A stretch of DNA of 5,060 nucleotides from Ruminococcus sp. GTDB taxonomy: Bacteria; Bacillota; Clostridia; Oscillospirales; Acutalibacteraceae. How positions within the stretch are numbered: position 1 is the stretch's first letter; each line of letters begins with the position of its first letter. The DNA is taken from contig JAMPAE010000138.1 of assembly GCA_023667385.1 (NCBI GenBank), positions 1 to 5,060 on the forward strand, written 5' to 3'. Both the position numbers and the translations under genes were made by a program. Of the stretch, positions 1 through 3,794 are shown in pieces. The notes under the pieces were generated by a model. The model saw only the letters and a list, made by a program, of their open reading frames with translations, had not been told where the DNA came from and did not search any database.

Positions 1-1
1 C

Positions 2-289
2 GGACCGTTTATGTATCGCACCGAAAGCGGCAGGCTGCTCATGATTTGGTCAAGTTCAATCAGCGGCAGCTATTGCGAAGCGGTTTCATTCAGCGACAAC
101 GATGAAATTGACGGGAACTGGATGCACGAAGATAAGCTGCTTTTTTTAAAAGACGGCGGTCACGGCATGATTTTCAGCGGCTTTGACGGCAAGCTTTATT
201 TCGTTTGTCATCAGCCGAACGAAAGAGAAAAAGAAAAGCCCGTGCTGTTTTGCCTGACTGAGGAAAAAGACAGATTAAAATTGTTATAA
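2..289 (+). CDS. Glycoside hydrolase family 43 protein, C-terminal fragment (5' end outside window)
   Basis: The reading frame is open from the window edge (Gly-Pro-Phe-Met-Tyr-Arg) to TAA at 287-289, giving 96 visible residues. The order DGPF-type motif (base 1 is C, fitting an Asp codon), LLMIWSS, a Tyr-Cys-Glu-Ala segment, DEIDGNW, GGHGMIF and FDGKLYF is typical of the last blades of the five-bladed beta-propeller of GH43 enzymes. These are beta-xylosidases, alpha-L-arabinofuranosidases or arabinanases that release pentoses from plant polysaccharides. The His in GGHG lies where GH43 enzymes often have their central metal-site histidine. The catalytic Asp residues expected upstream are outside the window, so substrate and activity cannot be judged. 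The fragment ends a few residues after the last blade, so no C-terminal binding module follows. Family assignment is from remembered motifs and is fairly sure; the subfamily is not. Confidence 0.82.
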   Translation, partial: GPFMYRTESGRLLMIWSSSISGSYCEAVSFSDNDEIDGNWMHEDKLLFLKDGGHGMIFSGFDGKLYFVCHQPNEREKEKPVLFCLTEEKDRLKLL

Positions 290-319
290 AAAATGACGTC
301 GGTTCAAATCGACGTCATT
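288..319. terminator. Bidirectional intrinsic terminator between convergent genes
   Basis: A perfect 10-bp stem (AATGACGTCG at 292-301 with CGACGTCATT at 310-319) encloses an 8-nt loop. It begins 2 nt after the GH43 stop codon and 6 nt beyond the stop of the converging gene at 326. On the minus strand the stem is followed by six T, a good terminator for the small minus-strand gene. On the plus strand the tail is only moderately T-rich. Confidence 0.8.
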
Positions 320-325
320 CTCTGT

Positions 326-586
326 TTATATTGCATTATAACAGTCAGCGCCCGAAACAAGATTGAATCGGTAACCCATGTCGGCATATTTCACAATAAA
401 TTCCCGAACGAGAGAATCAAGCTGCTTGCGGCATTGCAAAAGCTGTTCGTCAAGTTTCAGCATACATTGCAGTTTTCGCAACGAATCATAGCTCAAAAAC
501 AGTGAAATAAGACGGTTGAAAGAGTCAATTTTTGAGGCTGTGAGAATTATTCTGAGCCTCAGTGCGTGCGAGTGGAATTTTTCCAT
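326..586 (-). CDS. Small hypothetical protein, 86 aa, mostly helical
   Basis: I do not recognise this protein with confidence. It is likely a real gene: ATG at 586-584 has an AAGGTG ribosome site 7 nt upstream, the 86 codons are uninterrupted, and a T-tailed hairpin follows the stop. The protein has no signal peptide or membrane segment. It is rich in Leu, Arg, Lys and Gln, with predicted amphipathic helices around residues 8-31, 33-45 and 47-67, and three Cys (41, 52, 82). Residues 49-63 (LLQCRKQLDSLVREF) resemble the second helix of Spo0E-like aspartyl-phosphate phosphatases, whose signature is SQxLDxLI. The signature Ser is Arg here and the first helix does not match, so that link is only a possibility. 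It is transcribed away from mltG on the same strand, but mltG has its own terminator, so it is probably a separate unit. Confidence 0.6.
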   Translation of the reverse strand: MEKFHSHALRLRIILTASKIDSFNRLISLFLSYDSLRKLQCMLKLDEQLLQCRKQLDSLVREFIVKYADMGYRFNLVSGADCYNAI

Positions 587-611
587 TTTACATCACCTTC
601 ATTTTTGAAAT

Positions 612-642
612 TTTTGCTGTACCCTGTTTGAGTACAACAAAA
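612..642. promoter_or_regulatory. Inverted repeat upstream of the small orphan gene (TGTAC-N9-GTACA core)
   Basis: The arms at 612-622 (TTTTGCTGTAC) and 632-642 (GTACAACAAAA) are complementary over 11 bp with one mismatch, around a 9-nt centre. As minus-strand RNA the mismatch becomes a G-U pair. It lies 26-56 nt upstream of the ATG at 586, in the expected promoter/leader region. It could be an operator for a dimeric regulator or a leader hairpin. No convincing -35/-10 pair could be placed around it. Confidence 0.45.
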
Positions 643-724
643 TAATACAACATTTTCAGGGAATATATTGCTGAAATAAGTCGAATAATAACAATATGTA
701 GTAGATTTTATGATTTTTTTAATA

Positions 725-764
725 TGCGGGCAGAACCGTGCCGATTTTACACGCTTGCCCCGCA
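725..764. repeat. GC-rich inverted repeat downstream of mltG
   Basis: TGCGGGCA (725-732) pairs with TGCCCCGCA (756-764) with one bulged C, around a 23-nt loop that itself holds a 4-bp TGCC/GGCA option on the minus strand. Neither side has a T-tract, so it is not a plain terminator. It stands out as the only GC-rich part of an otherwise AT-rich gap (587-769). That gap holds no credible gene. Confidence 0.35.
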
Positions 765-769
765 ATACG

Positions 770-796
770 AAAAAAAAGCCGCTTAATGTCAGCGGC
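770..796 (-). terminator. Intrinsic terminator of mltG
   Basis: Read on the minus strand, a 6-bp all-GC-flanked stem (GCCGCT at 796-791, AGCGGC at 783-778) with a 7-nt loop is followed directly by eight T. It lies 21 nt past the mltG stop codon. Confidence 0.88.
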
Positions 797-817
797 CGTT
801 TTCAGTTGCAGCTCAAC

Positions 818-1675
818 TCAGCCGGTTAAGCCGCATTTTTTGCAGTTTTCCTGATGCTGTTTGTAGGTTTCGGCATAATAATAGTTTTTCTCTGCGTCTG
901 TGACGAAGAAGAAGTAATTTGTATCTTCGGGATAAAGTGCCGCTTTGATTGCGTCTGCACCGGGATTGCAAATTGCGCCGACGGGCAGACCTTTGCACTT
1001 ATAGGTGTTATAAAGCTCAGCAAATTTTTCCGTGTCACCGTCAATATACGGCGAATCGGTCACATAGTCGTTGACATAGTTGATTGTTACATCGCATTGC
1101 AGCCTGCCGTAATCGGGGCTTTCAATGCGGTTGTGAAGCACGGACGAAACCTTGCCCATCTCAGCCTTGATGCCTGCCTCTTTTTGGATGATTGAAGCCA
1201 GCGTGATAATTTCACCCATTGTGTATCCGAGCTCTTTTGCACGGGCATAATATTCATCAGGCAATTTTGCTTCGGCGTTTTTCAAAAAGCGTCCGAGTGC
1301 ACTTGCTGCGCTTTCACCTTTGTAAAATTCATAAGTATCGGGGAAAACATAGCCCTCCAAAGCAAAAGCTCTGTTGCTTTCATTGGTGATTTCTGCGGCG
1401 AATTTATAGTTTGCCCTGACTTTTTCAAGATCTTGAACTTCCGCCATAAAATCTTCGGCAGAACAAACCTTGTTTTCCTCAAGCTTTTTGGCAATTTGAA
1501 CTGCCGAGTATCCCTCAGGAAAGGTCACACGTGAAATTGGCGATTCGGTTGTTTCATCGGTTGCATCGGGCGGCGATTGCTCAAGCTGATTTGAGCAGGC
1601 ACAAAGTGCAAGCATTGTCAATGCAAGAAAAAGCACAGCGAATTTTTTAATCTTCATTTTCATTATATAATGCAA
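818..1675 (-). CDS. mltG: Endolytic murein transglycosylase MltG (YceG family), lipoprotein-like form
   Basis: MltG cuts nascent peptidoglycan strands at the outer face of the membrane and so helps set glycan length next to the elongation machinery. The 285-aa product has a basic start, a hydrophobic stretch at about 12-26 and a lipobox-like LCAC with Cys27, so it is probably lipid-anchored rather than held by an N-terminal transmembrane helix. A LysM-like subdomain spans about 48-81 (VTFPEGYSAVQIAKKL). The YceG core follows with LEGYVFPDTYEF (107-118), LASIIQKEAG (159-168, predicted catalytic Glu166), HNRI, LQCDVTINY, YNTYKCKGLPVGAICNPGA (222-240) and YFFFVTD. It is shorter than the E. coli protein of about 340 aa. 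Start: TTG at 1675 has AAAGGA 9 nt upstream, while the in-frame ATGs at 1663 and 1657 have no good site at normal spacing; any of the three leaves the signal peptide intact. The C-terminus carries a CxxC pair (278, 281). Confidence 0.93.
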   Translation of the reverse strand: MHYIMKMKIKKFAVLFLALTMLALCACSNQLEQSPPDATDETTESPISRVTFPEGYSAVQIAKKLEENKVCSAEDFMAEVQDLEKVRANYKFAAEITNESNRAFALEGYVFPDTYEFYKGESAASALGRFLKNAEAKLPDEYYARAKELGYTMGEIITLASIIQKEAGIKAEMGKVSSVLHNRIESPDYGRLQCDVTINYVNDYVTDSPYIDGDTEKFAELYNTYKCKGLPVGAICNPGADAIKAALYPEDTNYFFFVTDAEKNYYYAETYKQHQENCKKCGLTG

Positions 1676-1684
1676 AAATGCATT
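1669..1684 (-). promoter_or_regulatory. Hairpin over the mltG start region, with a six-codon upstream ORF
   Basis: AATGCA and TGCATT form a perfect 6-bp inverted repeat with a 4-nt loop, located between the AAAGGA ribosome site (1690-1685) and the body of the gene. It contains the proposed TTG start (1675-1673). An ATG at 1683-1681 opens a six-codon frame (M-H-F-C-I-I) whose TAA (1665-1663) overlaps the in-frame mltG ATG at 1663 as TAATG. Initiation could therefore be at TTG, or by reinitiation at 1663. Confidence 0.45.
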
Positions 1685-1705
1685 TCCTTTCTGTCAAGCG
1701 ATTTG

Positions 1706-1722
1706 TGATGAACTTTTCATCA
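1706..1722 (-). promoter_or_regulatory. Leader hairpin in the mltG 5' UTR
   Basis: TGATGAA (1706-1712) and TTCATCA (1716-1722) form a perfect 7-bp stem with a 3-nt loop. It lies directly downstream of the mltG -10 element, so it would sit at the very 5' end of the transcript, where such stems often stabilise mRNA; it could equally be an operator. Confidence 0.4.
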
Positions 1723-1728
1723 ACAAAA

Positions 1729-1737
1729 ATTATAGCA
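1729..1737 (-). promoter_or_regulatory. Extended -10 promoter for mltG
   Basis: The minus strand reads TGC-TATAAT, a consensus -10 with an extended TGn, and transcription should start near 1722. The best -35 at 17 nt is a weak TTCAGT, which fits an extended -10 promoter. The leader would be about 45 nt. Confidence 0.65.
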
Positions 1738-1831
1738 CAACATGACAAAAAACTGAACAATAAACGGAAAATATAAGAAAATTGTAAGAATTAGGGCAAA
1801 TCTTCATTAAAATATTACGCTAAGATGAAGG

Positions 1832-1856
1832 TTTTTTCAAGAAAGACTTGAAAAAA
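1832..1856. promoter_or_regulatory. 10-bp inverted repeat overlapping the efp -35 element
   Basis: TTTTTTCAAG (1832-1841) and CTTGAAAAAA (1847-1856) are perfect inverted repeats with a 5-bp centre. The right arm contains the -35 hexamer TTGAAA, so binding here would block or assist RNA polymerase. No upstream plus-strand gene exists for which it could be a terminator. Confidence 0.45.
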
Positions 1857-1876
1857 GTTATAACTTGTTATAAAAT
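1848..1876 (+). promoter_or_regulatory. Promoter of efp
   Basis: TTGAAA (1848-1853), a 17-bp spacer and TAAAAT (1871-1876) form a near-consensus sigma-A promoter. Transcription should begin around 1883, giving a leader of about 34 nt that carries GGAGG at 1903-1907. Confidence 0.78.
1858..1873. repeat. 7-bp inverted repeat across the efp spacer and -10
   Basis: TTATAAC (1858-1864) and GTTATAA (1867-1873) are perfect arms with a 2-bp centre, lying in the spacer and reaching into the -10 hexamer. Together with the repeat at 1832-1856 it makes two adjacent dyads over one promoter. AT-rich composition makes chance a real possibility. Confidence 0.35.
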
Positions 1877-1916
1877 AGGCACGTAAAACTTTTTATATTT
1901 TCGGAGGAAAACTAAA

Positions 1917-2474
1917 ATGGTATCAGCAGGTGATTTCAGAAACGGCGTTACATTCGAAATGGATGGCAACGTTCTTCAGATTATTGAATTTCAGCACGTT
2001 AAACCCGGTAAGGGCGCAGCTTTTGTTCGTGCAAAAGTCAGAAACGTAATCAGCGGCTCAGTTGTTGAACGTACATTCAACCCGTCTGACAAGTTCCCGA
2101 CTGCTTTTGTTGAAAGAAAAGACATGGAATATTCTTACAACGACGGCGATCTTTATTACTTCATGGATCCGGAAAGCTATGAGCTTATCCCCATCAACAG
2201 CAGCGACCTTTCAGATAACTTCAAGTTTGTAAAAGAAAACATGGTTTGTAAGATTCTTTCATACAAAGGCAATGTTTTCGGTGTTGAACCGCCTAACTTT
2301 GTTGAGCTTCAGGTTACAAAGACTGACCCGGGCTTCAAGGGCGACACAGCAACAAACACAACCAAGCCGGCAACCCTTGAAACAGGTGCTGAGGTTAAGG
2401 TTCCCCTCTTCATTGACGAGGGCGAAATGATTCAGATTGACACCAGAACAGGCGAATACATGGGTCGTGCATAA
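1917..2474 (+). CDS. efp: Translation elongation factor P (EF-P)
   Basis: EF-P binds between the P and E sites of stalled ribosomes and promotes peptide-bond formation at polyproline stretches. At 185 aa it has the normal bacterial length. The N-terminal KOW-like domain spans about 1-63 and includes HVKPGKGAAF (27-36), whose tip Lys32 is the position modified in homologues; in B. subtilis it carries 5-aminopentanol. The two OB-type domains follow (about 67-127 and 130-185), with the family signature near the end (IDTRTGEYMGRA). The ATG at 1917 has GGAGG 9 nt upstream and a strong promoter before it. It is divergent from mltG and is followed 61 bp later by the zinc-ribbon gene, with no terminator between, so the two are probably co-transcribed. 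No modification enzyme is visible in the window. The sequence is intact and ordinary for the family. Confidence 0.97.
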   Translation: MVSAGDFRNGVTFEMDGNVLQIIEFQHVKPGKGAAFVRAKVRNVISGSVVERTFNPSDKFPTAFVERKDMEYSYNDGDLYYFMDPESYELIPINSSDLSDNFKFVKENMVCKILSYKGNVFGVEPPNFVELQVTKTDPGFKGDTATNTTKPATLETGAEVKVPLFIDEGEMIQIDTRTGEYMGRA

Positions 2475-2535
2475 GTTTTAGTTAATACCACTGTGTTCTA
2501 ATCAAGCTATATTAATTAAGAAAGGAAATTGTATT

Positions 2536-2976
2536 ATGTCAGTTTCAGAAAAAGTAGCATATCTCAGAGGTCTCATGGAAGGCCTTGACATTGATGACGA
2601 TTCAAAGGAAGGCAAGCTTTTTGCTGCCATCGTTGATACACTTGACGAAATTGCTTCAGACATCAGCGACATTGAGGAGGATTTTGAAGACCTCAGCGAT
2701 TACATCGAAGAAATCGACGAAGATCTCGGTGATGTTGAAGAATTTGTTTATGACTGCGACTGCTGCGATGATGATTGCGACTGTGATTGTGATTGCTGCT
2801 GCGATGACGATGACTGCGACTGCTGCTGTGAAGATGATTGCGTTGAATTTGTTTGCCCAAGCTGCGGCGAAGAAGTTTGCATTTCACTTGACTGCATCGA
2901 AGATGACGGCGTTTCAACCTGCCCGAACTGCGGTGAAAGCATTGAATTTGAAATCGAAGAAGACGACGCTGAATAA
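2536..2976 (+). CDS. CD1247-like acidic protein with a Cys/Asp-only insert and C-terminal zinc ribbon
   Basis: The 146-aa protein starts at ATG 2536, with AAAGGA 9 nt upstream. Residues 1-70 form the N-terminal domain I associate with C. difficile CD1247-like proteins: KVAYLRGLMEGL, then SKEGKLFAAIVDTLDEIA, then an acidic coiled-coil-like stretch to about 68. Residues 103-146 form a zinc-ribbon-like end with FVCPSC (105-110) and TCPNC (128-132), the expected four metal ligands, plus Cys115 and Cys120. Between them, residues 73-102 are exclusively Cys (14), Asp (15) and Glu (1), arranged as three imperfect repeats. This suggests a metal-binding, possibly thiolate-cluster, segment, but that is inference and the molecular function of the family is unknown to me. 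It lacks a signal peptide and should be cytoplasmic. Its place directly after efp suggests co-expression with translation functions. Confidence 0.85.
   Translation: MSVSEKVAYLRGLMEGLDIDDDSKEGKLFAAIVDTLDEIASDISDIEEDFEDLSDYIEEIDEDLGDVEEFVYDCDCCDDDCDCDCDCCCDDDDCDCCCEDDCVEFVCPSCGEEVCISLDCIEDDGVSTCPNCGESIEFEIEEDDAE
2752..2841 (+). repeat. In-frame repeat region coding three [DCDCC(C)(D/E)DD-C] units
   Basis: The units cover residues 73-81 (DCDCCDDDC), 84-94 (DCDCCCDDDDC) and 93-102 (DCDCCCEDDC). The codons are mixed GAC/GAT and TGC/TGT, so the DNA repeats are diverged while the amino-acid pattern is kept. That argues against fresh slippage or a sequencing artefact. Confidence 0.75.
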
Positions 2977-2997
2977 GCTTACCCAACCAAGGTAAAA

Positions 2998-3032
2998 TTT
3001 ATCCCACTGTTTTTTAACAGTGGGATTGTTTT
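2998..3032 (+). repeat. Direct repeat copy 1 flanking the toxin-antitoxin module
   Basis: This 35-nt segment matches 3749-3784 at 34 of 36 aligned positions (one T/C change and one inserted G). It coincides with the terminator after the zinc-ribbon gene. Read in the frame matching the toxin's end, it encodes Tyr-Pro-Thr-Val-Phe-stop, the counterpart of the toxin's Tyr-Pro-Thr-Ala-Phe-stop. Confidence 0.85.
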
Positions 3033-3039
3033 TATTTAT
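3001..3039 (+). terminator. Intrinsic terminator of the efp operon
   Basis: An 11-bp perfect stem (ATCCCACTGTT at 3001-3011, AACAGTGGGAT at 3016-3026) with a TTTT loop is followed by a T-rich tail. It begins 25 nt after the zinc-ribbon gene's stop codon. Confidence 0.92.
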
Positions 3040-3060
3040 TTGTATATATTTTGTAATTAC

Positions 3061-3082
3061 TTTGTGTTGACTTTTTCACAAA
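3061..3082. promoter_or_regulatory. Candidate operator of the toxin-antitoxin module
   Basis: TTTGTG (3061-3066) and CACAAA (3077-3082) are 6-bp inverted arms around 10 bp that contain the -35 hexamer. RelB/DinJ-type antitoxins usually repress their own operon through such dyads. The assignment rests on position and symmetry only. Confidence 0.45.
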
Positions 3083-3094
3083 ATCGGTTATACT
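3067..3094 (+). promoter_or_regulatory. Promoter of the toxin-antitoxin operon
   Basis: TTGACT (3067-3072), a 16-bp spacer and TATACT (3089-3094) fit a sigma-A promoter. The predicted start near 3101 falls on the first base of the GAGGTGAT ribosome site, so the leader would be only about 12 nt. Confidence 0.75.
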
Positions 3095-3112
3095 ATTGTT
3101 GAGGTGATTACT

Positions 3113-3445
3113 ATGCAAGAAAATTTATCAGTTGTCAATTTACCGAAAACCGCAACATTTCAAATGCGCATCAACCCGGAAGTGAAATCAGCGGTTGAGA
3201 ACATTTTTGCAAAATGCGGACTGACCTTAACCGATGCAATCAACGTTTTTCTTCAGCAATCAATCAACACTCAAAGTCTGCCATTTGCAGTCACCGCTTC
3301 AAGCCACGAAAAAAAAACAATGACGAAAGAAGAAGCCGTTGCAATTTTGATGAAGGAACTTGAAATTGGCAGAAACAGTTCCCCTACGGATGAAGATTGT
3401 ATTTCAATTGAAGCTATAGCTGAAGAATTTGGGGTTGTATTATGA
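3113..3445 (+). CDS. RelB/DinJ-family antitoxin
   Basis: This is the antitoxin of a type II pair; it should neutralise the downstream toxin by direct binding and repress the operon by binding DNA. The 110-aa protein has the ribbon-helix-helix N-terminus of the RelB/DinJ family: the strand ATFQMRI (14-20), helix 22-35, then the turn GLTLTDAINVFLQQSI (36-51) and the conserved SLPF (55-58). The rest is a polar linker and a helical toxin-wrapping tail (about 71-110). The ATG at 3113 is preferred because GAGGTG (3101-3106) is a well-placed ribosome site 6 nt upstream; an in-frame GTG at 3104 lies within that site and is unlikely. Its stop overlaps the toxin start (ATGA), giving translational coupling. 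The pair is a transferable module and may be a late arrival here. Confidence 0.92.
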   Translation: MQENLSVVNLPKTATFQMRINPEVKSAVENIFAKCGLTLTDAINVFLQQSINTQSLPFAVTASSHEKKTMTKEEAVAILMKELEIGRNSSPTDEDCISIEAIAEEFGVVL

Positions 3446-3768
3446 AAATAATTTTCACCAAAAAAGCTCGACTTGATTTGAAGGAGATTCATGATTACAT
3501 TGAATACAAATTATTGAATCCCTATTCTGCAAAAGCCGTTACTGACAGAATAGTTCAATCATGCTACAGACTCATGCAAATGCCTAACATGGGCATCAGC
3601 ATGAAAGCGAAAACAGGCATTGAAACCGATTATCGCTGCTTGATTTGCGGCAACTACATAGCTTTCTACACAATAGAAAATCAAGCTGTCAGAATCGAAC
3701 GTATTCTCGACGGCAGAACCGAATACATGAAGGTTATTTTTGATAGCGTTTATCCCACTGCTTTTTGA
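3442..3768 (+). CDS. RelE/ParE-family toxin
   Basis: The 108-aa protein is the toxin partner. RelE-type members cut mRNA on the ribosome and ParE-type members poison gyrase; sequence alone does not decide which applies here. Family features are KARLDLKEIHDYIEYKL (8-24), a PNMG turn (48-51), DYRCLICGNYIAFYTI (63-78) and the signature RIERILDGRTEYM (84-96), with Arg84, Arg87, Arg92 and Tyr95 as candidate active-site or binding residues. ATG at 3442 overlaps the antitoxin stop by 4 nt, so translation is coupled; a GGGG at 3431-3434 is a weak ribosome site of its own. Members normally end near residue 100; the extra tail DSVYPTAF includes five residues encoded inside the terminator repeat, and the stop codon lies in the hairpin loop. 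The gene appears intact. Confidence 0.92.
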   Translation: MKIIFTKKARLDLKEIHDYIEYKLLNPYSAKAVTDRIVQSCYRLMQMPNMGISMKAKTGIETDYRCLICGNYIAFYTIENQAVRIERILDGRTEYMKVIFDSVYPTAF

Positions 3769-3784
3769 ACAGTGGGATTGTTTT
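3749..3784 (+). repeat. Direct repeat copy 2 flanking the toxin-antitoxin module
   Basis: This 36-nt partner of 2998-3032 lies 751 bp downstream of it. The toxin gene runs into this copy and takes its last five codons and TGA from it. Confidence 0.85.
3752..3784 (+). terminator. Intrinsic terminator of the toxin-antitoxin operon
   Basis: A 9-bp stem (ATCCCACTG at 3752-3760, CAGTGGGAT at 3770-3778) has a 9-nt loop containing the toxin stop codon (3766-3768), followed by TGTTTT. It is a slightly decayed copy of the terminator at 3001. The minus-strand gene ending at 3795 converges on it, but on that strand the hairpin lacks a T-tract. Confidence 0.85.
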
Positions 3785-3794
3785 ATGGATTAAT

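Noticed and set aside
559..765. 68-codon minus-strand open frame upstream of the small gene
   Set aside because: It begins with TTG without a ribosome site, crosses the inverted repeat, overlaps the better-supported gene at 326-586, and its composition does not look like a protein.
854..1195. 113-codon plus-strand open frame inside mltG
   Set aside because: The opposite strand encodes the conserved MltG core, including the predicted catalytic Glu; the plus frame has no ribosome site or family resemblance.
1801..1837. Terminator formed by CTTCAT/ATGAAG followed by a T-run before efp
   Set aside because: The stem is short and AT-rich with a 17-nt loop, and no plus-strand gene lies upstream to need it.
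2484..2500. Third partial copy of the terminator repeat between efp and the zinc-ribbon gene (ACCACTGTGTT)
   Set aside because: The match is about ten bases with mismatches and has no right arm, so chance is more likely.
2693..2986. Minus-strand frames rich in Ser, Gln, Arg and His opposite the zinc-ribbon gene
   Set aside because: They are the complement of the GAY/TGY repeat codons; the plus-strand frame has a ribosome site, a known N-terminal domain and a zinc ribbon.
2998..3784. Integron gene cassette with attC-like hairpins
   Set aside because: The repeats are short terminators with T-tails; no attC core sites, bulged extrahelical bases or integrase are visible.
2998..3784. Insertion sequence or CRISPR origin of the paired repeats
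   Set aside because: The only genes between them are antitoxin and toxin, there is no transposase, and two copies 751 bp apart do not make an array.
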